Below, piece by piece: positions 17,601-24,892 of a stretch of DNA of 34,650 bases; position 1 is the first letter of the stretch; each line of letters begins with the position of its first letter. Under the pieces are notes generated by a model. It did not search any database. It saw only the letters and a list, made by a program, of their open reading frames with translations, and was not told the origin of the DNA. A program made the translations under genes and the position numbers. This DNA comes from Saccharicrinis sp. (lineage in GTDB: Bacteria > Bacteroidota > Bacteroidia > Bacteroidales > Marinilabiliaceae): assembly GCA_024635585.1 (NCBI GenBank), contig JAGXIP010000260.1, positions 1-34,650 on the forward strand, written 5' to 3'.

Positions 17601-17746
17601 TTTATGCCACCTTTAAGCTTTTAGGTAACTTTAAAATACCCACATTTTGGTTTAACCTCGCAATTATTTGGCTTACTTCCCTAATGTTATACCTGGTGTT
17701 AATAGGTGATTTGTTAAGCAAGCTAATTAACAGATTTGGGAAATGA
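14681..17746 (+). CDS. TerB-like/ABC ATPase/ABC-2 permease fusion protein
   Basis: 1021 residues. Residues 1-140 are helical and TerB-like (acidic, with LDETFTEKELDFVLSVA). Residues about 150-245 are a beta-rich domain with an FHA-like NG turn (DVFLNGQNI) but without the usual Arg/Ser/His phosphopeptide-binding residues. The ABCG-type ATPase spans about 255-500: Walker A GASGAGKS 287-294, Q-loop VPQDD, signature ISGGQ 394-398, Walker B FVDEP with D418 and E419, H-loop H451. A Cys pair (CGEC) follows. The permease has about six membrane helices, with a large extracellular or cytoplasmic helical insert at about 790-970. ATPase and permease in one chain imply a homodimeric half-transporter, probably an exporter. 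The substrate is unknown. The downstream phosphatase gene is 23 bases away, so both form one operon. Confidence 0.85.
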   Translation: MNENILKALMQLFALVIDIDISVKQPDRERKFVEVFLSRLLNKDLIEKFLTQFDDYLTLYSSKNVGIPARKKRKREMVDAMKVMAICEQINKELEQKQKTFVLLKLLEFISLDETFTEKELDFVLSVATAFNIEETEYLNCKNFIFNANEAIPEKQNILIFDTGNGEPKDGIKHINIGNISGQLIFIHIKSTHTFAFRYTGDQDVFLNGQNITPKQVYVFETGSSLRSSTTKTLYYTDVVKEFMNLPEEKSTSLMAQDIVFRFKNSENGVRLQELNIDSGQLVGIMGASGAGKSTLLNILNGNLKPQQGRVFINGYNLYDDKDKAKNSYIGYVPQDDILFEELTVYQNLYFNAQLCLDSYTEEDRKEAVNSMLQSLDLYSIKDLVVGNLLNKLISGGQRKRLNIALELIREPSVLFVDEPTSGLSSVDSEVVMNLLKEQTLKGKIVLVNIHQPSSDIFKMFDKMLFLDKGGYLIYYGNPIDAVSYFKSKSNYINAKVEQCGECGNVNPEQLLQIIESRIVNEYGKLTRTRKITPKEWFDVFHQTHEKSAIHISSHKHKAIGVLCSFPTKLKQFKIFLRRDLLTKLTNKQYLLISLLEAPLLAVLLGFFTKYISGKIGDPDAYVFMKNNNLPAYIFMAVVVALFLGLSISAEEIIKDRKHLKRESFLGLSRMSYLNSKICLLFLISAIQMLTFVWIGNYILEIKGMTFHYWLILFTTSCFANLLGLNLSSALNSVITIYILIPFILVPELLFSGVIVRYENLHKSITSQVYVPVIGDLMTSRWAYEALVVHQHNANAFQKHFNDIERDKSTSSYNKDYLMPQLQECVRFCKQNLENADKVEEFNLYLSLLKNGMEKLEFNTDISFPNLSKITMGEVSAEVLDEVNENLEKAKKKLMYIANDATKRSDIKYHELVKKLGGEDSFFAFRQQYDNKTLDDLVTNRDGLEKITIVNDQYVQLKDPIYKIPDSKYGRAHFYATFKLLGNFKIPTFWFNLAIIWLTSLMLYLVLIGDLLSKLINRFGK

Positions 17747-17769
17747 ATGATGTTTAAGAAAACGAAATT

Positions 17770-19992
17770 ATGAAGAAAAAAGGAACACCTAAATACATTG
17801 GTTTAAGGATTTATTTCACTGCCACTTTTTTATATCTATTTCTGGTAATGCCATTTATAGGATTTCTTTTATTCCAAAATTTGCCCGAAATAATCAGAGA
17901 GTCGAATATATCTTCCCAGCTATTAAACATGCAGGCAGATAGCACCTTGCGTAAGTTGGATTCGGTCATGATAAATATTGATAAGGCGAAAGCGGCAAAA
18001 AATGTGGGAGCACTTGAAAAGTTAGTTGAGGAAAAGACCGATTCTGTCAAAGTCATTTCAGAAGAAATTAGCGCGATAGAGCATAAAAATAAAGTAAATT
18101 TTAACGCCGATAAAAATTTAGGTAAATTTTTCTGGCTGTATTTTAATACGCTTATAGTGTGTTATTTGTTGGGAATGTTGTTTAACTGGCCGTTTAAAAT
18201 ATATTTAAGGCGAAAAAGAAAACAAAAAAAAATTGGAGAACGACTTGAATGGTATTGTAAAAAATTAATACTACTTACCCCGCTTATCAATGGTTTGATT
18301 TTATTGTTGCCTCATGTGGTGAGTCATATTTTTGCCCTATCTGTTCTTTTATCATCAGAACCAATAGTGAAGGAAACAGATCAGGATTTATTTCAGAACT
18401 TTTTTTATGTTTCTGCCGTGGCCGCCTTTCTCACCACGCTATTTGTTTACTTCTGGAAAAAAAATAGGGTTCAATTAAAATATATGGAGTACTTTTTTAC
18501 AGAGGAAGAACTCCGGAAGCGGATCTTTAAATTCAGGAGCGGTAAAATAGGGCGTCAGCTTTGGTATGCAAGTGTTATCACAACTTTCTTCCCTCTGGCT
18601 ATTGTCGGACTTTATCTTGCCCTGAGCCTCACATCAGTGCGCGATTTGGGAATAACGGAGTTAACAAACGAGCAAAGAAGTATTTTATTCGGCAATTGGC
18701 ACGATACAATAAGTGTGTTGTCGGGACAAAGTTTTACCAGCAACGAAAATAGCTTGTATTACGTTACCGCCATAGATACTATCGTGATGTTTATCGGCAT
18801 AGGCTCCGGTATTATTGTCTCTATCATCTATATTTTCCTGATACTAAGGTGGACTACCCGTAGCATTGTTAATCCGGTGAATGAATTATTGGTAAACATG
18901 AAAAAAGTACGCACGGATGGCGAAACCTCCTATACGCTTGTGCGCACCAACGATGAGGTGGGGGAGTTGGCTGAAGGGTTTAATATAATGCTTCAGAAAA
19001 TAAAGGACTACATTTCTAATATTTCGCAAATGAATGCCGATTTGGAGGATAAAGTGATTGAGAGAACAAAAGAAATTGAAGAGCAGAAGGAAGAGATTGA
19101 GGCACAGAAAGAAGAGATTACGACTCAGTTGGAAGTGGTAATCAGTCAAAGGGATACTATCGAAGCACAACAATACCAGATTTTGGATAGTATTCACTAT
19201 GCCAAAAGAATTCAAACAGCTATACTGCCTCCCGACGATCTTTTTATGAGTGCTTTTAGCGATCATTTTATTTTGAATCGTCCACGCGATATCGTCAGTG
19301 GTGATTTTTATTGGAGTATAAAGAAGAATAACAAAACATTTGTTGCTGTAGCCGATTGCGCGGGACACGGAGTACCGGGAGCATTTCTGAGTATTCTGGG
19401 AATATCGTACCTTAATGAGATCGCCAATATGAATAACTGTGACGATGCCAGTGAAATACTGGGAAAACTGAGAAGTGCCCTAATATTTTCGCTGCATCAA
19501 AAAGGAACGGAAGGAGAAACTCAGGACGGTTTGGAGGTAGCCTTGTGTATCCTGGATATGGAAAATAAATCTTTACAGTATGCCGGCGCTAACCGTCCGC
19601 TTTACCTTGTTCGTAAAATCGAAGGCGATAATGACATTACCTTGCAAGTTAATGGTAATGACGTGGTTAAAAATGGAGATTATCAAATGTTAAAATATAA
19701 ACCGGATACAATGCCGATCGGCATATATTACGACGGGGTTTCACCTTTTACGAATAATACTATCCCCATACAATCCGGCGATTCAATTTATCTTTTTACC
19801 GACGGCTATGTTGATCAAATAGGAGGCCCGAAAAGAAAAACATTTCGTGTGAAATATTTCAGGGAGCTGTTATTTAAGATTCAGGATAAAGAAATGAACG
19901 AACAAAAGGCAATTTTGGAGCAAAATATTAGCCAGTGGCAAGGAAGTTTAATTCAGACTGATGACATCTTGGTAGTCGGCATTAAAATTTAA
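17770..19992 (+). CDS. SiaA-like membrane phosphatase (HAMP, SpoIIE/PP2C)
   Basis: 740 residues. Around six membrane helices lie in the first 360 residues (for example 13-33, 128-148, 168-193, 213-231, 262-285 and 338-360), with a periplasmic helical loop after the first. A HAMP domain (about 360-415, SIVNPVNELLVNMKKV) and a long coiled coil (about 420-485, EEQKEEIEAQKEEI) lead to a SpoIIE-type PP2C domain (490-740). Metal-binding acids are in place: D512 in VSGDFYW, D529 in ADCAGHG, D678 in FTDGYVD and D731/D732 in TDDILVVG. By analogy with SiaA it removes the phosphate from the SiaC homologue in response to an envelope signal. It differs from Pseudomonas SiaA in its multi-helix N-terminus. 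Confidence 0.88.
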   Translation: MKKKGTPKYIGLRIYFTATFLYLFLVMPFIGFLLFQNLPEIIRESNISSQLLNMQADSTLRKLDSVMINIDKAKAAKNVGALEKLVEEKTDSVKVISEEISAIEHKNKVNFNADKNLGKFFWLYFNTLIVCYLLGMLFNWPFKIYLRRKRKQKKIGERLEWYCKKLILLTPLINGLILLLPHVVSHIFALSVLLSSEPIVKETDQDLFQNFFYVSAVAAFLTTLFVYFWKKNRVQLKYMEYFFTEEELRKRIFKFRSGKIGRQLWYASVITTFFPLAIVGLYLALSLTSVRDLGITELTNEQRSILFGNWHDTISVLSGQSFTSNENSLYYVTAIDTIVMFIGIGSGIIVSIIYIFLILRWTTRSIVNPVNELLVNMKKVRTDGETSYTLVRTNDEVGELAEGFNIMLQKIKDYISNISQMNADLEDKVIERTKEIEEQKEEIEAQKEEITTQLEVVISQRDTIEAQQYQILDSIHYAKRIQTAILPPDDLFMSAFSDHFILNRPRDIVSGDFYWSIKKNNKTFVAVADCAGHGVPGAFLSILGISYLNEIANMNNCDDASEILGKLRSALIFSLHQKGTEGETQDGLEVALCILDMENKSLQYAGANRPLYLVRKIEGDNDITLQVNGNDVVKNGDYQMLKYKPDTMPIGIYYDGVSPFTNNTIPIQSGDSIYLFTDGYVDQIGGPKRKTFRVKYFRELLFKIQDKEMNEQKAILEQNISQWQGSLIQTDDILVVGIKI

Positions 19993-20024
19993 AGCCCAAC
20001 CGGATTTTAAATCGATTGGGCTTT
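19991..20024. terminator. Hairpin between converging phosphatase and glycogen genes
   Basis: AAAGCCCAA (19991-19999) pairs with TTGGGCTTT (20016-20024), with three more inner pairs after a mismatch. It touches the phosphatase stop codon and lies 22 bases from the end of the converging synthase/phosphorylase gene. T-tracts are only moderate, so it may serve both directions weakly. Confidence 0.6.
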
Positions 20025-20046
20025 GAAAACTAAAAATGATTCTTTA

Positions 20047-23000
20047 TTAAATCCATCTTACGCAGCACATATCTGTTTGAATGTTTAAATCTTTGTTTAT
20101 AGGGAACATCCTAATACCAAAGTTGTAAACTCCGGGTATATTCAATTTGTGGTCGATGGTGTAATATAATTTCGAGCCCTCCGTTCGTTCCAGTTTAAAC
20201 TCTTCAATACTTAACATTCTGGAAGAACCATTATCGTCCACATCGGCAAAAATAACTTGCACTGAGAGGTCAATACCCGCAAGCGATTTTAAATCTATTA
20301 CCAAATTTATTTTGTAAATCTCGCCTATACCCAGTTGATGGGTGTAAATATCGGGCATGTCCACATTAACAACCTCTACATTGTTCCAATTGGTTTTAAC
20401 TTTTCGTTTCCAAGCGGTGATTTCATGTATCTTGGCATTATCATTTTCAAGAAGCTCTTTTACACGTGCATCCATTTTTAAATAAAAACGATCCATATAA
20501 TCGTCCATCATACGTTTGGTGGTATAGGTAGGAGCAATTTCCGAGATGGAGTTTTTAATAAATTGTATCCATTCGTGAGAGATGCCATATTCGTCTTTGT
20601 TGTAAAACAAAGGTACAATCTCATTTTCCAGCATTCCATAAATGATGGCCGCGTCCAGTTCGTCCTGATGTTGTTGATCATCATAAACTTTTTTGTCCGA
20701 AAGGCTCCATCCGGCACCTTCGCGATAACCTTCGTACCACCAACCGTCTAAAACACTAAAGTTAAGTACGCCGTTCAATTCCGCTTTCTCTCCACTGGTG
20801 CCTGACGCTTCCAATGGTCGGGTAGGGGTGTTGAGCCATATGTCCACGCCTGTAACTAATCTTTTGGCCATCTTCATATCGTAGTTTTCCAGGAAAATAA
20901 TTTTACCTAAAAACTGGGGTTTTTTAGATATTTCTACAATACGTTTAATCAGGGCTTGCCCGCCACCATCGGCAGGATGTGCTTTGCCTGCAAATATGAA
21001 CTGCACCGGACGTTCGGGGTTGTTCACAATTTCCGAAAGGCGCTCTTCGTCGGTAAATAAAAGATGCGCTCGTTTGTACGTGGCAAAACGACGGGCAAAA
21101 CCTATGGTTAGAGCATTGGGATCCATAGCATCCAGTACTTCAAGTATCTGTGCCGGGTCGCTATGGCTTTGCGACATGTTAGCCGCCATACGTCTTTTTA
21201 CAAAGTTAATTAACCTGGTGCGCAGGCCTGTTCGTACCTTCCATATATCTTTATCATCTACATGTTGTATCTGCCTCCAATAATCTTTATTTGACAGATC
21301 GTTTTTAAAGTTTTTATCGAACTTTTCTTCGTAAAGTCTTTGCCAATCGGCAGAGGTCCAGGTGCCGTAATGTACTCCGTTGGTTACATATCCAATGGGC
21401 ACTTCTTCGGGGAAAAATCCCTTCCAAAGGTGCTGAAACATGTTACGCGATACCTCGCCATGCAGCCAGCTTACACCATTTATTTGTTGCGATGTTTTAA
21501 CGGCCAATACACTCATCGAAAACTTTTCTTTCAAATCTTCTGGGTTTTCGCGGCCTAGAGCCATAAACTCATCCCAGGAAATTTGTAACTTTTCGGGTAT
21601 GTGGCGGAAATATACGCGAATGAGATCTTCGTCAAATTTGTCGTGTCCCGCTGGCACAGGTGTGTGGGTTGTAAACAAGGAGGAAGCCCTAACAATTTCC
21701 ATTGCCTCGGCAAAAGAAAGTCCTTTCGCCATTCTCTTTACCAATCTAGAAACGTTAATCAATGCGGCATGACCTTCATTACAGTGGTACAGATTGGTTT
21801 TAATCCCTAATTTGTCCAATAATTGTATGCCACCCATTCCGAGCAAAATTTCTTGCTTCAATCTGTTTTCCCAATCACCACCATACAAGCTATGGGATAT
21901 ATGGCGGTCACTTTCATTATTTGCTTCATGATCAGTATCCAGTAGGTACAAGGGTATTTTCCCCACATCGGCACGCCATACTTTTACAAGCACTGTGCGG
22001 CCCGGAGCTGACATGTTTAGGATAAGCGGATTTCCGTCTTTCCCGGTAACTTCGGTGAGCGGGAGGTTGGAAAATTCCTGCTTGTCGAAATTGGCTTGTT
22101 GGTCGCCATGTACCGATAGGGACTGCCTAAAATATCCATATTTGTACAGGAGGCCTATGGCTGTCATGTTTACATTAGAGTCACTTGCTTCTTTTAAATA
22201 GTCGCCTGCGAGTACACCTAAACCTCCTGAGTATATTTTTAGTACATCGTTTATGCCAAATTCCATGCTAAAATAGGCGATAGATGGATCCGTCTTTTGC
22301 GGTCTATCCATGTATTCGCGGAACATCTTATACACGCGGTCCAATTCTTCCACAAAATCAGTTTTTTGCGATAGTTCTATCAGGTTGTCGTAACTAACGC
22401 GCTGTAGCAGCTTAACTGGATCTTTACCGCACTGATGCCAGATTTCAGGATCGATGGTTTCAAATAGTTCCGTGGCCTGATAGTTCCATGTCCACCAAAG
22501 GTTTCTGGATAATTCGTCCAGATTTTTAATCCTTTCGGGGAGCTTAGAGCTGATAAAAAGCTTTTTCCATATTGGTAAAGATGATTTTTCGGCTTTTACA
22601 TGAATGCGTTTTTCGGGCTTAATTTCAACTATCTTGTCTTTTCGGCTGTTAACAGTTTTTAGGGCAATATCGTAGGCCTTAAAATAATTATCTATAAAAA
22701 GATTCCATTCTACGCGTGCTGCAATCTTTTGGGCCTTTTGTCGTATGTCTGTAATTTCTTTTTCAGATTTTGTCGCGAATTTTGCAATTATCTCGGATAT
22801 GGCAACGGCTGCTTCTGGATCATTGTGGTCGTTGCGCTGTATAACGGCTACACCGTTCTCAATTGTTTTTGAAAATTGCGATGCCCAAATGCCAAAGCCT
22901 GCCAAATTGGTAGTAATGGTGGGTACGTAAAAAGCCAAACTCTCTAAAGGTGTATATCCCCATGGCTCGTAGTAGGACGGAAAGACGGTCAAATCCATGC

Positions 23001-24279
23001 CGATGATGATATCATAATAAGGCAGATTAAATATTCCGTCGTCGCCGTTGAGATAGGAGGGTACAAAAATTAACTTCACCTTATCATCCTTATCGTTGTT
23101 AAGGTGAATGTCCTGAAGTTTGTTAATAATTGGGTCGTAGCCGATATCGTTAAGTCCATGTGTTAAAAATGGATTTTCGAGTACGTCGTTATTTTCGCCA
23201 TTTAATTTGGCTATTAAATCTTTACGGGCACCAAAGGTATTGGCGGGTATCAGCACAAAAACAATGGTTTCTCTTTCATAGTTTTTTTTGTCCTTTAAAT
23301 TTTTTAAACCATCTAAAAATACGTCTATACCCTTGTTTCTGTATTCGTATCTGCCGCTATTGGCTATAAAAAGGGCGTCATCCGCTATTTTGTGACCGAG
23401 CAATGCTTCCGAAACCTTTTTTAGTTGAGTTCGAGCATTTTTACGTTTTTCCTCAAATATTTTGCCTTTAGGTACAAAGTCACTTTCGAAGCCATTGGGC
23501 GTTACCACGTTCACTTCACGGCCTAAAAACTGTGCACATTCGCGGGCTGTAATGTCTGAAACGGTGGTAAAACAATCAGCGTTCAAGGCGCAGTTTTTTT
23601 CCATGGAATGTTTTGCTACTACACCTAGGTCGTGAGCGCGTATATCTGCCTTGAAGCTTTTTAGATTGTCGTATAGCGGCACGCCATTTCCGGCAAGCGA
23701 TCGGCCAACAACAGTGGCATGTGTGGTAAATACGGTGCCTACATGCGGTAGTTTATCCTTGAGGTAAAGGGCTCCACTGGCAGTCATCCATTCGTTAAAA
23801 TGAGCAATAATTTTATGGTTAACATTAAGATAGCACTTGTAAAAGCTTTCTATCACTTTGCCAACGGCATAACCAAACAATGAGGATTCAATGTAATCCC
23901 ACTGACCCGACAAGGAGTCTACCTTATATAATTCCCAAAATCGCGATAAAATATCATTTTTTTGTGGTATGAAGCTGCTAAAGTCTATTAGTAAGGCAAT
24001 TGGTTTTCCAACTACTTTCCATCTGCCTGTTCTTACACCCAAACCTTCTTGTATTAAAATTTCTTTCCATTCCGGAAAAAGGGTATTGTCTTCCTCAAAT
24101 TCAGGTGATATTTTGCTTCCAGTGTAAATGTCGGGGCCAATAAAAATAACATTTTGGTCGAAGTGTTCGACTAATGTGGCAGCTTTGGTAGATAAGACGG
24201 TATGAATACCGCCCATCTTATTACAAACTTCCCAACTTGTTTCAAAAATATAATCGGGTATTAAATACTTATCGTCCAT
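20047..24279 (-). CDS. Glycogen synthase (GT3) - alpha-glucan phosphorylase (GT35) fusion
   Basis: 1410 residues with two opposing activities. Residues 1-555 resemble eukaryotic-type glycogen synthase, which adds glucose from UDP-glucose: ETSWEVCNKMGGIHTVLSTKA at the N-terminus and the catalytic E-x7-E pair E438/E446 in YYEPWGYTPLES. Residues about 575-670 are the DUF3417 segment (NLDELSRNLWWTWNYQA). The glucan phosphorylase follows, releasing glucose-1-phosphate, with FSMEFGI, NEGHA, TTHTPVPAGHD and the pyridoxal-phosphate lysine K1165 in ASGTSGEKAELNG. The last about 120 residues are a beta-rich tail. Similar fusions occur in other Bacteroidota. There is no gap or frameshift at the junction. 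The gene stands behind its own terminator-bounded upstream region. Confidence 0.93.
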   Translation of the reverse strand: MDDKYLIPDYIFETSWEVCNKMGGIHTVLSTKAATLVEHFDQNVIFIGPDIYTGSKISPEFEEDNTLFPEWKEILIQEGLGVRTGRWKVVGKPIALLIDFSSFIPQKNDILSRFWELYKVDSLSGQWDYIESSLFGYAVGKVIESFYKCYLNVNHKIIAHFNEWMTASGALYLKDKLPHVGTVFTTHATVVGRSLAGNGVPLYDNLKSFKADIRAHDLGVVAKHSMEKNCALNADCFTTVSDITARECAQFLGREVNVVTPNGFESDFVPKGKIFEEKRKNARTQLKKVSEALLGHKIADDALFIANSGRYEYRNKGIDVFLDGLKNLKDKKNYERETIVFVLIPANTFGARKDLIAKLNGENNDVLENPFLTHGLNDIGYDPIINKLQDIHLNNDKDDKVKLIFVPSYLNGDDGIFNLPYYDIIIGMDLTVFPSYYEPWGYTPLESLAFYVPTITTNLAGFGIWASQFSKTIENGVAVIQRNDHNDPEAAVAISEIIAKFATKSEKEITDIRQKAQKIAARVEWNLFIDNYFKAYDIALKTVNSRKDKIVEIKPEKRIHVKAEKSSLPIWKKLFISSKLPERIKNLDELSRNLWWTWNYQATELFETIDPEIWHQCGKDPVKLLQRVSYDNLIELSQKTDFVEELDRVYKMFREYMDRPQKTDPSIAYFSMEFGINDVLKIYSGGLGVLAGDYLKEASDSNVNMTAIGLLYKYGYFRQSLSVHGDQQANFDKQEFSNLPLTEVTGKDGNPLILNMSAPGRTVLVKVWRADVGKIPLYLLDTDHEANNESDRHISHSLYGGDWENRLKQEILLGMGGIQLLDKLGIKTNLYHCNEGHAALINVSRLVKRMAKGLSFAEAMEIVRASSLFTTHTPVPAGHDKFDEDLIRVYFRHIPEKLQISWDEFMALGRENPEDLKEKFSMSVLAVKTSQQINGVSWLHGEVSRNMFQHLWKGFFPEEVPIGYVTNGVHYGTWTSADWQRLYEEKFDKNFKNDLSNKDYWRQIQHVDDKDIWKVRTGLRTRLINFVKRRMAANMSQSHSDPAQILEVLDAMDPNALTIGFARRFATYKRAHLLFTDEERLSEIVNNPERPVQFIFAGKAHPADGGGQALIKRIVEISKKPQFLGKIIFLENYDMKMAKRLVTGVDIWLNTPTRPLEASGTSGEKAELNGVLNFSVLDGWWYEGYREGAGWSLSDKKVYDDQQHQDELDAAIIYGMLENEIVPLFYNKDEYGISHEWIQFIKNSISEIAPTYTTKRMMDDYMDRFYLKMDARVKELLENDNAKIHEITAWKRKVKTNWNNVEVVNVDMPDIYTHQLGIGEIYKINLVIDLKSLAGIDLSVQVIFADVDDNGSSRMLSIEEFKLERTEGSKLYYTIDHKLNIPGVYNFGIRMFPINKDLNIQTDMCCVRWI

Positions 24280-24406
24280 ATAGATAAAAATGAAAATTCA
24301 TGTAAAAATAGTGTTTTGTAATAACACCTACGTTCTCAATAAAGTTTAGAGACCACTTGTTTATTTCGATTCAAAACGGGTTTGTTTAGGTCTTATTTTT
24401 CAACCT

Positions 24407-24454
24407 AAAAAGCGCATTACAAAATAAACGGTTGTTTATTTTTATGCGCTTTTT
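24407..24454 (-). terminator. Terminator between CBM48 protein and synthase/phosphorylase genes
   Basis: AAAAAGCGCAT (24407-24417) with ATGCGCTTTTT (24444-24454), and inside it AAAATAAAC (24421-24429) with GTTTATTTT (24434-24442), loop GGTT. This gives a 20-pair stem with a small bulge and T-rich ends on both strands, 66 bases past the CBM48 gene. It suggests the fusion gene is transcribed separately from the upstream glycogen operon. Confidence 0.85.
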
Positions 24455-24519
24455 AAATAGTGTGCAAAACAAGTTAAAAAAAATCAGGTAGTACAAACTA
24501 TTGTAGTACAATGTATCTG

Positions 24520-24831
24520 CTAAAGATTTAATATACTGTTTTGCTCGGAGTTGCCCAAACCTGCATTTGTATAATCATCGGCCTCCTCGTCATTAAACCA
24601 TTCGCTATCGTTAACTAAATACCTAAACTGATATTGTGCATTGTTATTTAGGCTGATAGTTTGTGTAAACGCTCCGGTTTTTAGGGGTTTCATTGGCTCT
24701 GTATTTTTGTCCCAGTTATTGAAATCGCCAACTATTTTTACCGATTCTACTTTTAAACCATCTTTTTTCTCAAATTTGAATGTAACCTTACACTCTGGTT
24801 TGTTCTTTAAACATTGCTTTTTTATGCTCAT
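24520..24831 (-). CDS. Small CBM48 (glycogen-binding) domain protein
   Basis: 103 residues consisting almost only of one isoamylase early-set / AMPK-beta-like carbohydrate-binding module: KVTFKFEKKD, VKIVGDFNNWDKNTEPM, then YQFRYLVNDSEWFNDEEAD. The GDFNNWD turn and YQFRYLV strand are the glycogen-binding signature. No catalytic domain is attached and no signal peptide is present, so it is cytoplasmic. It lies 61 bases downstream of the GH57 gene as the last member of the glycogen operon. A likely role is docking an enzyme or regulator to glycogen granules, as the AMPK beta subunit does. This is inference from the domain and the context. Confidence 0.82.
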   Translation of the reverse strand: MSIKKQCLKNKPECKVTFKFEKKDGLKVESVKIVGDFNNWDKNTEPMKPLKTGAFTQTISLNNNAQYQFRYLVNDSEWFNDEEADDYTNAGLGNSEQNSILNL

Positions 24832-24892
24832 AATAGTGTGGTGTTTTTTGGGTTTGAAATGAATAGGTTAAAATATGATTTTATAAGTTTAG

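Noticed and set aside
17770..19992. SiaD-type diguanylate cyclase domain in the phosphatase or elsewhere in the locus
   Set aside because: No GGDEF motif is present in any protein of the window. The C-terminal domain is clearly SpoIIE/PP2C.
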